Shown here: positions 1 to 8,401 of the stretch, piece after piece
How the letters are laid out: every line of letters starts with the position of its first letter
Position numbering within the stretch: the stretch's first letter is position 1
Assembly (NCBI RefSeq): GCF_003014695.1
Contig: NZ_PYAS01000002.1
Location: 619,230-683,229, forward strand
Origin: Dyadobacter jiangsuensis
GTDB lineage: Bacteria; Bacteroidota; Bacteroidia; Cytophagales; Spirosomataceae
Length of the DNA stretch: 64,000 nucleotides
Reading direction: 5' to 3'
Made by a program: the position numbers and the translations under genes
The notes under the pieces: generated by a model
The model's database searches: none
The model's input: the letters and a program-made list of their open reading frames with translations, nothing else
What the model was told of the DNA's origin: nothing

Positions 1-271
1 CGTCGTATTTGTAATCTGTGTATACATTCTCGATTGTATTTGTTAGCTTTTTAAGCTTTCCTCGATTTACATCATAGTCTCCGTAATACTCCAATTCATT
101 TGCACCTTCTTTTAATAATTGAGGTGTAAAAATAGTTTTAGCATTTCGATCCTCTGATGTAATAACAGTTTGTATATTTTGTGTTGCCAGTTCTTCATTT
201 TGGCAGTTGGAAAGCATAGCAATTAATGCTAATCCTTTCAGCAGATTTCCGTTTAACGTAATTCTTTTCAT
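1..271 (-). CDS. Lipoprotein, N-terminal part only (runs off window start)
   Basis: Reading the minus strand from the ATG at 271 gives 90 codons with no stop before the window edge, so the gene is truncated by the window and not necessarily broken. The product begins MKRITLNGNLLKGLALIAML and has a lipobox-like LSNC near residue 23, so it is probably a lipoprotein. After the signal comes an ITSEDRNAKT stretch followed by LLKEGANELEYYGDYD. The lipoprotein at 1289-2116 has the same layout (NDRNARTTQAAGLLIKDG, then VDLSYQG), so the two are paralogues flanking one gene. No enzymatic motif is visible. Function unknown; a surface or periplasmic lipoprotein is the safest description. Confidence 0.7.
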   Translation of the reverse strand, partial: MKRITLNGNLLKGLALIAMLSNCQNEELATQNIQTVITSEDRNAKTIFTPQLLKEGANELEYYGDYDVNRGKLKKLTNTIENVYTDYKYD

Positions 272-438
272 AACGTTTCGTGATTAAATGGTAGACAAAT
301 TGATTATGTCGATTCAAACTTAATTTGCTTGTAGAAGTCGCCGGAAATCCGATGCGTGAATGGCAGTGTTGAATGTGTAGCCGGTTTAGAGCTTGCTTAT
401 GGCATCGTTTTTGTGGCGTTCTTTCAAAACTTAATCCT

Positions 439-1230
439 ATGAAAACACTAAGCGCTGACGGGCAGCAGAAAGTGGATGAGATCGCTGCCCGATATAACTT
501 GAAGGCCGAGACGGTGGAGTCGCTTTTGAAGGCGATTATCCGTGGCAATGGTACGATGGCCCAGTTCAACCTGCCGGAACTCGGGGGACAGGGGCAATGG
601 ATGAGCGGGGGCATGACAATGGTGGGCGATATGTTCAACAGCTCGCTCCGCGGCACCGTCGACAAACTATGCAACGAACTCGCGAAACTGGCGACCAGCA
701 CGGTGCTTTTCGAGCACAATGATGATCCTGCGAACGTCATTCCCGCACGCGGGGATGTGTCTGCCGGCACGGGCGCCAGTTTTTTTAGCAAACCCAGCAG
801 TTCCTGGCCGGCGATTTTCGGCGAGCCTACTTCGAGCGGTTCGCAGAATAATTTTCGGTATGCCTATTTCGCGCCGGTGCACCGGCTGGTGATCGAGGAT
901 GGTGGCAAAAGGACGATCTACGATACCAAACACCATCAGATTACCGGCGTCTCACAGCAGCAAGGTTCCGATAGTCTGTACCGTTTTACAAGCCAGGAGG
1001 GCGTTGTTGATTTAAACTCCCTGGAAAAGGTTTCGGACCCGGATCGGCAACAGCCAACGCCCGAAATTTTGTATGATCTGACGGAGAATGCGAACCTCCG
1101 ATCACAGGATAAAAGTCCCGAAGATATAATCCTTGCAACGATTGAAAAGTTGAATGTACTTTTTGAACGAGGGCAGATTACCGAGGAGGAATTTAAGGCG
1201 AAGAAGAAAGAGTTGCTGGAAAGAATATAG
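439..1230 (+). CDS. SHOCT-domain protein of unknown function
   Basis: The 263-residue product is soluble-looking, with no signal peptide or membrane segment. The last 35 residues (from about SPEDIILATIEKLNVLFERG, then QITEEEFKAKKKELLERI) match the short C-terminal SHOCT domain, a helical oligomerisation module at the ends of many unrelated bacterial proteins. The N-terminal 40 residues look like a helical domain (LSADGQQKVDEIAARYNLKA) resembling the start of other bacterial SHOCT proteins. The middle is glycine-rich and then beta-rich. The ATG at 439 is preferred over the in-frame ATG at 373, because the extra 22 residues (MCSRFRACLW...) are Cys/Arg-rich and read like untranslated leader. It is convergent with the lipoprotein downstream, with a shared hairpin between them. 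The role is not known. Confidence 0.75.
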   Translation: MKTLSADGQQKVDEIAARYNLKAETVESLLKAIIRGNGTMAQFNLPELGGQGQWMSGGMTMVGDMFNSSLRGTVDKLCNELAKLATSTVLFEHNDDPANVIPARGDVSAGTGASFFSKPSSSWPAIFGEPTSSGSQNNFRYAYFAPVHRLVIEDGGKRTIYDTKHHQITGVSQQQGSDSLYRFTSQEGVVDLNSLEKVSDPDRQQPTPEILYDLTENANLRSQDKSPEDIILATIEKLNVLFERGQITEEEFKAKKKELLERI

Positions 1231-1238
1231 GAAACCTT

Positions 1239-1284
1239 GATGCACTTGTACGGCCCGCGATTATACGGGTCGTACAAGTGCATC
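1239..1284. terminator. Long hairpin between convergent genes, probable bidirectional terminator
   Basis: Perfect 14-bp arms (GATGCACTTGTACG at 1239-1252 and its complement at 1271-1284) are extended inward by a G-T wobble and a CCC/GGG triplet around a 10-nt loop (1257-1266). It sits exactly between the stop codons of two convergent genes. There is no strong T-run on either side, so termination efficiency is uncertain. Confidence 0.65.
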
Positions 1285-1288
1285 GCTG

Positions 1289-2116
1289 CTAAAAGTTATA
1301 CGTTGGAGCAGAGTATGTTCTGTCGGTCGAGGAGACCTGTGTGCCATAGATTTTCTTCACGGTAATATTTTTGGCCTTACCTGCATAGTCCAGCGTATAG
1401 CTATACAGGTATTGAGTACTGGATAATTTCTGACCGTTCAAAAGGTATTTATCTTCGGTCATCGTTTGAACAAGATTGGTACTGAAAATCCCGAAAATCG
1501 GCAGATACCTGCTGATTCCGCTCGGGAGTAGATCCGGAGTTACAGGATATTTGTCCGGGATTAGAGCTCCTGGTGCGCCGTAGGTGAATTTTAATTCCTT
1601 GGTTTTTGTGCCCGACCCATCATAGAATGTTACCGTGCTCAGGGATTTTTTCCAGCCACCGGCATCCACTGCATACTTAAATAGTCTTTGCTCATTCGGA
1701 TTATCCTTGTTGTACCATTTGGTGAGCTGCCCGCTGGCATTGTATTCGTAGATGTAAGTCTTGTTTGTGAAAGACTGAACGCAACGTCCGAACGCGTCGA
1801 GCGTGTATTTGGTTTCTGATGACAGGTTACCATATTTATACCCTTTGGCCGTAATCAGTTGGGGTGCGTAGATGAATTCGGAGTAAGCGTTCGTGTAAAT
1901 CTCTTTCCATAGAGCGCCTGACCCCTGATAAGACAGATCAACCACACCATCCTTAATTAAAAGACCTGCTGCCTGCGTAGTTCTCGCGTTGCGGTCGTTG
2001 GTTGCCTGCGGCGTCTGCGTTACGGGTATCGCATCGTTTTCAGGCTGGCAAGCTCCCAGTATTCCCGCGAATAGAAGTCCATTGGCTGCAATGGCCATGT
2101 TTCGAATTAGTTTCAT
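1289..2116 (-). CDS. Lipoprotein with RHS/YD-like text, paralogue of the gene at the window start
   Basis: A 275-residue protein from the ATG at 2116 (MKLIRNMAIAANGLLFAGIL, lipobox LGAC near residue 24). The longer in-frame start at 2161 only adds residues ahead of a good signal peptide. The mature part has repeated short beta-strand units typical of YD/RHS-like folds in Bacteroidota lipoproteins, such as YTLDAFGRCVQSF, YIYEYNASGQLTKWYNKD and LKFTYG. This suggests an extracellular beta-rich protein, but the repeats are too few to call a true RHS toxin, and no toxin tip is seen. The region just after the lipobox is similar to the truncated lipoprotein at 1-271. Function unknown. Confidence 0.75.
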   Translation of the reverse strand: MKLIRNMAIAANGLLFAGILGACQPENDAIPVTQTPQATNDRNARTTQAAGLLIKDGVVDLSYQGSGALWKEIYTNAYSEFIYAPQLITAKGYKYGNLSSETKYTLDAFGRCVQSFTNKTYIYEYNASGQLTKWYNKDNPNEQRLFKYAVDAGGWKKSLSTVTFYDGSGTKTKELKFTYGAPGALIPDKYPVTPDLLPSGISRYLPIFGIFSTNLVQTMTEDKYLLNGQKLSSTQYLYSYTLDYAGKAKNITVKKIYGTQVSSTDRTYSAPTYNF

Positions 2117-2363
2117 AAATTTCCTTTTAAGTGTGAATGAACTGATTTTGAACGGGTCCAAACATAAGACGCCTTCGAAATTCCGGGAAAAGCGATGGGC
2201 AAATGGCGGGGCTTGAAAAACCTTCGGTCAAATCGTTGTCGACGGGAGCCGTGGATTTCGCAGGAGGTATTTTTGCAAACCACACAACATTTGCGAGTTT
2301 TGCCTTGTTTATAAGTGGCCGGCTCCATATTAATTCGATTGACCGGGCGTATTAATAGCACTC

Positions 2364-3239
2364 ATGATTTTTGCACAAATTTCCAAAATAGTAGATCCCA
2401 TTGCCGTCAAGGTCGACCGCTGGACGGTGGACGCTTACCGTCTGTTGCCTAACCTGTTGATAGCCATTATTATCCTCGTTATTTTCAGGTTTCTGTCCCG
2501 GCTGGGCGGGAAGTTTATAGAAAGGATATTGGGTCACGCGTCGCAGAATGTGGCGCTGGTTGGTTTGATTTCAACTATTACCCGCATTGCGATTATCACA
2601 ACCGGCTTCTTTTTTGCATTAGGTGTTTTGGGACTGGATAAAACGGTAACGTCACTTCTCGCAGGCGCGGGCGTGCTTGCGCTGGCGCTCGGTTTTGCAT
2701 TCCAGGATCTCACGACCAACTTCATTTCCGGCGCATTCATTGCCATTCAGCGACCCATTCAGGTAGGGGATGTGATAGAGACAAATGGCTTTACTGGCAA
2801 GGTTTTGTCGATCGGGTTGCGCTCTGTGAAGCTGGATAACTTCGAAGGACAGCAAGTGGAATTGCCCAGCAAGGATATTTTCCAGAAACCGATCGTCAAC
2901 TTCACACATTCGGGTGAAAGACGTGTAAGGATGGAAGGCAGCATTGGCTACAAGGACGATCTCGTATTGGTGGAAAACCTTGCGGTGAGCGTTGTGAAAA
3001 AACTGGACTTTATCGACCCGCTAAAAGTGATCGAATTCAACTTCACACGTTTCACTGAAAAGAGTATCGATTTTGAAATACTGTTCTGGATCCGGCAGGA
3101 CAAAACAGGGCCCGGCCCGGCGAAAAGCGCGGCTATGAAAGTGGTGAAGCGGGTTTTTGACGAAAACAATATTTCTTTCCCTACGCCCGCGCGGCCGATA
3201 GATCTTACGCCGCCAGCGCCTGGAAAATCAGAAGCATAA
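2364..3239 (+). CDS. Small-conductance mechanosensitive channel, MscS family
   Basis: A 291-residue inner-membrane protein. Hydrophobic segments lie near residues 28-48, 62-88 and 93-115. The third is the Gly/Ala-rich pore helix (SLLAGAGVLALALGFAFQDL) that lines MscS channels, followed by the conserved FISGAFIAIQRPIQVGDVIE and then the beta domain (GFTGKVLSIGLRSVKLDNFE) and the C-terminal alpha/beta vestibule. This is the minimal MscS architecture without the extra N-terminal domains of MscK-like proteins. Family members open under membrane tension and release solutes upon hypo-osmotic shock. It is followed by a terminator shared with the convergent ahcY. Family assignment is firm; channel conductance cannot be judged. 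Confidence 0.93.
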   Translation: MIFAQISKIVDPIAVKVDRWTVDAYRLLPNLLIAIIILVIFRFLSRLGGKFIERILGHASQNVALVGLISTITRIAIITTGFFFALGVLGLDKTVTSLLAGAGVLALALGFAFQDLTTNFISGAFIAIQRPIQVGDVIETNGFTGKVLSIGLRSVKLDNFEGQQVELPSKDIFQKPIVNFTHSGERRVRMEGSIGYKDDLVLVENLAVSVVKKLDFIDPLKVIEFNFTRFTEKSIDFEILFWIRQDKTGPGPAKSAAMKVVKRVFDENNISFPTPARPIDLTPPAPGKSEA

Positions 3240-3279
3240 TGCAGTCAAAATATGACTGATAAGCTGCATTGGCACAAAA

Positions 3280-3314
3280 AAAAGACCGGCCCGCTCAAAG
3301 CAGGCCGGTCTTTT
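3280..3314. terminator. Bidirectional intrinsic terminator between mscS and ahcY
   Basis: Twelve-bp perfect arms (AAAAGACCGGCC at 3280-3291 and its complement at 3303-3314) around an 11-nt loop, with A-run on the left and T-run on the right, so it can work in both directions. It lies between the stops of the convergent genes. Confidence 0.88.
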
Positions 3315-3331
3315 CAATATCAATCCTATTA

Positions 3332-4648
3332 TTAATAACGGTAAGTCTCCGCTTTGAAAGGACCTGCAACTGTCACACCGATGTAAGCAGCTTGCTCTTC
3401 GGTCAGTTTGTCGAGGTTCGCGCCTACGTGTGCGAGGTGCAATGCAGCCACTTTCTCATCCAATGCTTTTGGAAGAACGTATACTTTCTTCTCGTAAGCA
3501 GCGGTGTTAGTCCAAAGCTCGATCTGCGCCAAAGTCTGGTTAGAGAATGAGCATGACATTACGAACGACGGGTGGCCCATTGCGCAGCCCAGGTTCACCA
3601 AACGGCCTTCTGCCAGCACGATGATGTCTTTGCCTTCCACGTTGTAGATGTCAACCTGTGGTTTGATCTGCGATTTGGTATTGCCGTAAGTTTTGTTCAA
3701 CCAAGCCATATCGATTTCGTTATCGAAGTGGCCGATGTTACAAACTACCGCTTTGTCACGCATCGCGAGGAAGTGACGGTCGGTGATGATTTTATAGTTA
3801 CCGGTTGCAGTAACGAAGATGTTAGCGCGATCAGCAGCTTCGTCCATCGTTACTACTTCGAAACCGTCCATAGCAGCCTGCAATGCGCAGATCGGGTCGA
3901 TTTCAGTAACGAGTACGCGGCAGCCTGCACCACGAAGTGATTCGGCAGAACCTTTACCTACGTCGCCGTAACCAGCTACTACTGCTACTTTACCAGCCAG
4001 CATGAGGTCGGTTGCGCGGCGGATAGAGTCAACCAATGACTCGCGGCAGCCGTATTTGTTGTCGAATTTAGACTTTGTAACTGAGTCGTTTACGTTGATG
4101 GAAGGCAGGTGAAGCGTTCCGTTTTTGTAGCGCTCGTACAAGCGGTGAACACCGGTTGTAGTTTCTTCGGAAAGACCTTTGATGCCGTCGATCAGCTCAG
4201 GATACTCGTCGAATACCATGTTGGTAAGGTCACCACCGTCGTCGAGGATCATGTTAAGCGGCTTGCGCTCTTCACCGAAGAACAAAGTCTGCTCGATACA
4301 CCAGTTGAACTCCTCTTCGTTCATTCCTTTCCAAGCGTAAACAGGGATACCCGCTGCTGCGATAGCTGCTGCTGCGTGGTCTTGCGTAGAGAAGATGTTA
4401 CACGATGACCAGGTAACTTCTGCGCCCAGCGCTGTAAGGGTTTCGATCAAAACCGCAGTTTGGATCGTCATGTGCAAGCAACCTGCAACACGTGCACCTG
4501 CCAGGGGCTGCGACGGACCGTACTCGGCACGGATCGCCATCAAACCAGGCATTTCAGCTTCTGCCAATGTGATTTCTTTACGGCCCCATTCGGCCAGCGA
4601 GATGTCTTTTACCTTGTACGGAATGTACGTTTCGGTTGACGTTGCCAT
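3332..4648 (-). CDS. ahcY: Adenosylhomocysteinase (S-adenosyl-L-homocysteine hydrolase)
   Basis: A 438-residue cytoplasmic enzyme that splits S-adenosylhomocysteine into adenosine and homocysteine, keeping the methyl cycle running. Visible family signatures include the substrate-domain motif near residues 50-62 ([17 protein letters not shown]), [19 protein letters not shown], the NAD-binding glycine motif GYGDVGKG near residue 225, CNIGHFDNE, and the C-terminal tail ending in ETYRY, which closes the neighbouring NAD site. Length is normal for bacterial SahH. The gene stands alone, divergent from the LytS-type kinase, and has a good Bacteroidota -7 box (TAGTTTTG) about 35 bp upstream of its ATG. 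Confidence 0.97.
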   Translation of the reverse strand: MATSTETYIPYKVKDISLAEWGRKEITLAEAEMPGLMAIRAEYGPSQPLAGARVAGCLHMTIQTAVLIETLTALGAEVTWSSCNIFSTQDHAAAAIAAAGIPVYAWKGMNEEEFNWCIEQTLFFGEERKPLNMILDDGGDLTNMVFDEYPELIDGIKGLSEETTTGVHRLYERYKNGTLHLPSINVNDSVTKSKFDNKYGCRESLVDSIRRATDLMLAGKVAVVAGYGDVGKGSAESLRGAGCRVLVTEIDPICALQAAMDGFEVVTMDEAADRANIFVTATGNYKIITDRHFLAMRDKAVVCNIGHFDNEIDMAWLNKTYGNTKSQIKPQVDIYNVEGKDIIVLAEGRLVNLGCAMGHPSFVMSCSFSNQTLAQIELWTNTAAYEKKVYVLPKALDEKVAALHLAHVGANLDKLTEEQAAYIGVTVAGPFKAETYRY

Positions 4649-4683
4649 TATTTTACAGTTTAGTTAATATCTTGATTTTACCA

Positions 4684-4691
4684 CAAAACTA
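4684..4691 (-). promoter_or_regulatory. -7 promoter box for ahcY
   Basis: On the minus strand this reads TAGTTTTG, an exact match to the Bacteroidota housekeeping -7 consensus TAnnTTTG. It lies about 35 bp ahead of the ahcY start. No clear TTTG -33 element is seen at the usual distance. Confidence 0.5.
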
Positions 4692-4871
4692 AGTAGAAAA
4701 ACCACCGTAGGGAATAAATGCAGATACAAATTCTGATTTAGGGGCCTAATTTGGATATTTTATCTTTCAAAGGCTGCATATGGCCGTGTTATGAAGTGAG
4801 CACCCTGTGATTCACCGGTTAAGGAAGATATTTTGTCTGTACACCAAAGAATTATCCCAAATGAGTCGTTC
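4692..4871. other. Intergenic region between divergent ahcY and the LytS-type kinase
   Basis: The divergent gap 4649-4948 is 300 bp. Its right part holds the GTCGACAAT direct repeats and the -7 box described separately, and its left part holds the ahcY -7 box. In the stretch given here I see AT-rich sequence only, with no ORF, hairpin or repeat worth naming. Confidence 0.5.
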
Positions 4872-4901
4872 GTCGACAATAGTATGACATTGGTCGACAA
4901 T
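4872..4901 (+). promoter_or_regulatory. Direct repeats of GTCGACAAT, candidate LytTR operator for the kinase/regulator operon
   Basis: Two identical 9-bp copies of GTCGACAAT begin at 4872 and 4893, 21 bp apart (two helical turns). LytTR regulators typically bind pairs of about 9-bp direct repeats with this spacing, upstream of the -35 region. A TATCTTTG -7 box lies 43 bp beyond the start of the second copy. A related pair with almost the same geometry lies in front of the lipoprotein gene after the regulator (6795-6823). Binding is an inference. Confidence 0.5.
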
Positions 4902-4935
4902 GCTTTTCAAAGCCGGTATTGGCCTCCGAAATCGT

Positions 4936-4943
4936 TATCTTTG
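4936..4943 (+). promoter_or_regulatory. -7 promoter box for the kinase/regulator operon
   Basis: TATCTTTG matches TAnnTTTG exactly. It is only 5 bp before the ATG at 4949, so a transcript from here would be leaderless or nearly so, or the true start codon lies further downstream. No good -33 TTTG is present, which would fit a promoter dependent on an activator bound at the repeats upstream. Confidence 0.4.
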
Positions 4944-4948
4944 TTTCT

Positions 4949-6046
4949 ATGCGCCCTGTTTTCCCGGTCTTGAAAAAAAGTAAATATCAAAGAGTTTTCT
5001 TGCATATCCTGTTTTGGATCTCCGTGCTGACGATCCTGACGATCATTTACGGCGCAGGAATGCCCGATTACTGGCTTACGATCGGAATTGTTGCCCTTTT
5101 CATGCCTATACACATCGGCTATTTCTACCTGATCGCCTACGTGATCATTCCGCGGTATTTCGATCGCAAGAAATACGTACAGTTCGTGCTGCTTTTTCTG
5201 CTGATTGTGCTCGGTTCTACGCTGGCATTCCGGTTGATGGAAATACTCGTGGCCGACCCGATCATTTACAACGCGGTAAAGAAAAACGACCCCACTTTTG
5301 TCTGGCGGAAGCTCGAAGGGACTTTCCGGGAGCAGCTTGCCAAGCCGACGTACCTGATCAGCGCGTTCGAGCAGACCAACATTTTCGTCTGGATCGCATT
5401 GTCGGTGAAGTTTTTCAAAATGTGGTTCGACAGGCGGCAGGCGGCGATGGAGGCCGAGCTGAACTTCCTCAAAGGGCAGCTGCACCCGCATTTTTTGTTC
5501 AATACACTGAATAACCTCTATGCACTGACCCTCAAACAGTCACCGCAATCGCCCGGTGTGGTGATGGGGCTGGCGGAAATATTGCGGTATATGCTTTATG
5601 AGGCCAATACCGAGGTTGTGCAGCTGGAAAGGGATATTAGTATACTTAAAAGTTATATTGAGCTCGAAAAGATCCGGTACGAGGAGCGGCTGGATATTCA
5701 TTTCAGTATCAATGGGATGGCGCCGGAATACCGCATTGCGCCGCTGCTGATATTGCCGTTGGTAGAAAATGCATTCAAGCACGGCGCCAGTGAGCAGATC
5801 GGGCAGGCATGGATCAATATGGATTTGCGGGTGAAGAGTAATGCGCTGAAATTCAAGATATCAAACAGCAAACCCGAAACGGCCACGCCCGACGATCGCC
5901 CGCACCACGTGAGCATAGGTCTTGCGAACGTGCGCAAACGGCTGGAAATCCTGTACCCTTCGGCGCATAACCTGAAAATCATGGATGAAGAAGATGTGTT
6001 CGCGGTGATCCTGGAAATTGACCTTGACAAACGACTGGAAATCTGA
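4949..6046 (+). CDS. LytS/YehU-type sensor histidine kinase
   Basis: A 365-residue membrane kinase. About four transmembrane helices fill residues 15-150 (HILFWISVLTILTIIYGAG, IGIVALFMPIHIGYFYLIAY, FVLLFLLIVLGSTLAF, NIFVWIALSVKFF). The His_kinase domain follows, with the phospho-acceptor box LHPHFLFNTLNNLYAL (His at about 179), then the ATPase domain with LPLVENAFKHG near 270 and the GIGLANVRKRL-like segment (SIGLANVRKRLEILYP). There is no separate periplasmic sensor domain, as usual for this Bacteroidota group. The ATG at 4949 is chosen over an in-frame TTG at 4919. It lies 4 bp ahead of the LytTR regulator gene, so the two form a two-component operon. The signal sensed is unknown. Confidence 0.92.
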   Translation: MRPVFPVLKKSKYQRVFLHILFWISVLTILTIIYGAGMPDYWLTIGIVALFMPIHIGYFYLIAYVIIPRYFDRKKYVQFVLLFLLIVLGSTLAFRLMEILVADPIIYNAVKKNDPTFVWRKLEGTFREQLAKPTYLISAFEQTNIFVWIALSVKFFKMWFDRRQAAMEAELNFLKGQLHPHFLFNTLNNLYALTLKQSPQSPGVVMGLAEILRYMLYEANTEVVQLERDISILKSYIELEKIRYEERLDIHFSINGMAPEYRIAPLLILPLVENAFKHGASEQIGQAWINMDLRVKSNALKFKISNSKPETATPDDRPHHVSIGLANVRKRLEILYPSAHNLKIMDEEDVFAVILEIDLDKRLEI

Positions 6047-6050
6047 TATT

Positions 6051-6773
6051 ATGAAGCTGAAAGCCATTCTGGTGGACGACGAACCCCACGCGATTGAAGT
6101 ACTGGACAACTACCTCGCCAATTTTACGGAAATAGAGGTCGCGGCACGCTGCCAGGATGCGATCCAGGCGTTTCAGGTATTGCAGCAGCAAAAGATCGAC
6201 CTGATGTTCCTCGACGTGAAAATGCCCGGCCTGAAAGGGACCGACCTGCTCAGAAGCCTTAAAAATCCGCCAAAAGTCGTTTTTACCACGGCCTATCAGG
6301 ACTACGCCGTCGAAGGTTTCGACCTCAATGCGGTGGATTACCTTTTGAAACCCATTCCATTCGAACGTTTCCTGCGGGCGATGGATAAGGTGTTTACGGG
6401 TTTGAACATTTCCAATCAATCTGTTTCCGTCGCGCAAAAGGCTGCGCCGGCCAGCCAGGATGTGTTTTTGTATTTAAAAGTAGATCGCAAAATGGTGAAG
6501 GTGAACGTCAACGATATTTACTGGATCGAAAGTTTGCGTGACTATATCAAGGTCGTTTTGAAAGACAAAGCCCTCATCTCCAAACAGAAAATCAGCCTGT
6601 TGGAAGAACTGCTGCCCGAGGATGGTTTCATCCGCATTCACCGGTCTTTCATCGTGTCGGTGGACAAGGTTGAGAGCTATCATTCCCACAAGCTCGAAAT
6701 CGCGGGAAAAGAGTTGCCTATTGGCCGTAACTTCCGTAATGACTGTCAGCGCCGCTTCAAGCTGACCTTTTAA
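6051..6773 (+). CDS. LytTR-family response regulator
   Basis: A 240-residue DNA-binding regulator. The receiver domain spans residues 1-120, with the acidic pair in ILVDDEPHA, the phosphorylatable Asp at 55 in LMFLDVKMPG, and Thr and Lys in the usual places (VFTTAYQDYAVEGFDLNAVD, then YLLKPI). A LytTR domain spans about residues 138-240 (YLKVDRKMVKVNVNDIYWIE, FIRIHRSFIVSVDKVESY, LPIGRNFRNDC). The start at 6051 is clear, because the receiver begins at once with MKLKAILVDDEP. It is translated 4 bp after the kinase stop. The repeat pairs at 4872 and 6795 are candidate binding sites, which would make it autoregulated and the activator of the next four genes. Confidence 0.94.
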   Translation: MKLKAILVDDEPHAIEVLDNYLANFTEIEVAARCQDAIQAFQVLQQQKIDLMFLDVKMPGLKGTDLLRSLKNPPKVVFTTAYQDYAVEGFDLNAVDYLLKPIPFERFLRAMDKVFTGLNISNQSVSVAQKAAPASQDVFLYLKVDRKMVKVNVNDIYWIESLRDYIKVVLKDKALISKQKISLLEELLPEDGFIRIHRSFIVSVDKVESYHSHKLEIAGKELPIGRNFRNDCQRRFKLTF

Positions 6774-6794
6774 ATGGCACTGCAAATGGCGTTT

Positions 6795-6823
6795 GTCGAC
6801 AAAACCCGCTGTTGATCGACAGC
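6795..6823 (+). promoter_or_regulatory. Degenerate GTCGACA direct repeats, candidate LytTR operator for the 6923-10315 genes
   Basis: GTCGACAAA at 6795 and ATCGACAGC at 6815 share TCGACA and are 20 bp apart. A near-consensus -7 box (TAACATTG, 6860-6867) follows 45 bp after the second copy, against 43 bp at the kinase operon. The first copies sit 64 and 65 bp ahead of their -7 boxes. The parallel geometry supports a common regulator. Confidence 0.45.
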
Positions 6824-6922
6824 CCTTCCCTAACCCTTCCCAGGCTCACCAAATCGGTTTAACATTGCACCGCCATTGAAAAATGGAAGTGAAATTCATT
6901 TAAATCATTTGGATTATTAGCC

Positions 6923-8392
6923 ATGTTAAAAACAAGAAGAATTCTTTGGGCAGCCTTGTCCTTTGCCCTGTTGCTGGGTAGCTGCAAGGAGGACGAAGAT
7001 GTAAAACCATCCAACACATTGACCGCCAAAGCAGGCGCGGACCAGAATGTAAATGCAGGCTCTGTTGTGAACCTCGACGGTAGCGCTTCCAGCGACAGCG
7101 AGGGTAAGCCTTTCGAATTCAGCTGGGCATTCAGCAAAAAGCCGGCCGGTAGTGCCGCCAACCTCGCTTCGGCGACCACTGCGAAACCTGCTTTCACGGC
7201 CGATCTTCCCGGTGAGTACGAAGTGGAGCTGACCGTCAGCAATGCGAACGGCCAGAGCAAAGACAAAGTCGTGATTACCGCGACGGTCATTGAACCAATC
7301 GTGATCGACGCCAACATCCGCACTAAACTCACTTTGACCGACCGTATCAACAACCCGGCTATTCCTGATTACATCGTGAATGCGAACGTGTCGGTGAATG
7401 CGGAGCTCGAAATCAAACCGGGCGTGGTGATCGCGTTTGCACGGGATACCCGCATCGAAATCAACGACGGCGGTGGTGTATTGCTCGCGAAAGGCGATTC
7501 AGCGAAACCGATCCGTTTTATCGGTAAGGAAACTACCAAAGGTTTCTGGGCAGGTATCGTATTCCGCTCGTCAAGCAGCGCGAATACCCTCGAATACGTG
7601 CAGGTAATGCACGCGGGCAGCAAGCCGCTTTACGCCACTACCAAAGCCGGTATGGCGGTTCTCGGAGCGGGTCGTGCGGAAGTAAATATCAAAAACTGTC
7701 TTTTCGAACAGAATGCGGGCTATGGCTTGTATCTCGAATATTCAGTGATCCTGGGCTCATTTGAAAAGAACAATTTTAAAGACAATACCGAAGCGGGCAT
7801 CCTGATGGGCGCCGAAAACGTGAAGAACCTGGATACGGATTCCAAATTCACCAACGGCAATGGCCGCAATGTGGTTGAGATCTTCGGGTCGTCGCTGCCT
7901 AAAAACACTACGACAGAAGTGGTTTGGAAAGGATTCAAAGACAAAACCCCTTACCGCATTCTTGAAAATATCGCTTCGGACGCCAACTGGAAGCTTTTGC
8001 CAGGCGTGATCATCGAAGTAGGCCGCGCAGGCTTCATCACCATCGAGGATGGCTATTTCAATGCAGTGGGTACCGAAACCAACAAAATCATCATCCGCGG
8101 CGCTGAGAACACAGCCGCTTACTGGAAAGGGTTGCTATGCTTCTCTACCAGCGACAAGAACGTGATCGAAAATGCGGAGGTATCCGGCGGCGGCAACATC
8201 GCGATCGTATCGGGTAAGAAAGCCAACATCGCGATCTACGGTGGTCAGTCGCGCATGACGATCAAGAAATCGGTGATCTCCAACAGCGGCGGTTACGGAA
8301 TCTTCGTCAACTACCAGGGCACTGTCAATGCCGACGTAGAAACCGTGAATACTTTCAAAGACAACGCACAAGCGAAGCTGCTGAAAGAGTAG
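6923..8392 (+). CDS. Surface lipoprotein with PKD-like domain and parallel beta-helix
   Basis: A 489-residue lipoprotein. The signal ends in a lipobox (LLGSC, Cys at about 21) followed at once by KEDED, which fits the Bacteroidota lipoprotein export signal for the outer surface. Residues about 35-125 form a PKD/Ig-like domain (AGADQNVNAGSVVNLDGSAS, FSWAF, PGEYEVELTVSNANG). The rest is built from right-handed beta-helix rungs with short turns such as NTLEYVQVMHAG, VNIKNCLFEQNAGYGLYLEY and MTIKKSVISNSGGYGIFVNY. Beta-helix proteins in this setting often bind or cut polysaccharides, but no catalytic residues are recognisable. It is the first gene of a four-gene run downstream of the LytTR system and may be controlled by it. 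Confidence 0.8.
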   Translation: MLKTRRILWAALSFALLLGSCKEDEDVKPSNTLTAKAGADQNVNAGSVVNLDGSASSDSEGKPFEFSWAFSKKPAGSAANLASATTAKPAFTADLPGEYEVELTVSNANGQSKDKVVITATVIEPIVIDANIRTKLTLTDRINNPAIPDYIVNANVSVNAELEIKPGVVIAFARDTRIEINDGGGVLLAKGDSAKPIRFIGKETTKGFWAGIVFRSSSSANTLEYVQVMHAGSKPLYATTKAGMAVLGAGRAEVNIKNCLFEQNAGYGLYLEYSVILGSFEKNNFKDNTEAGILMGAENVKNLDTDSKFTNGNGRNVVEIFGSSLPKNTTTEVVWKGFKDKTPYRILENIASDANWKLLPGVIIEVGRAGFITIEDGYFNAVGTETNKIIIRGAENTAAYWKGLLCFSTSDKNVIENAEVSGGGNIAIVSGKKANIAIYGGQSRMTIKKSVISNSGGYGIFVNYQGTVNADVETVNTFKDNAQAKLLKE

Positions 8393-8401
8393 GGAGTTGT
8401 A

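Noticed and set aside
1289..2116. RHS-type toxin
   Set aside because: Only a few YD-like strands and no toxic C-terminal domain or immunity gene.
4919..4948. TTG start for the sensor kinase
   Set aside because: The ATG at 4949 is a better codon and the extra residues overlap the promoter box.
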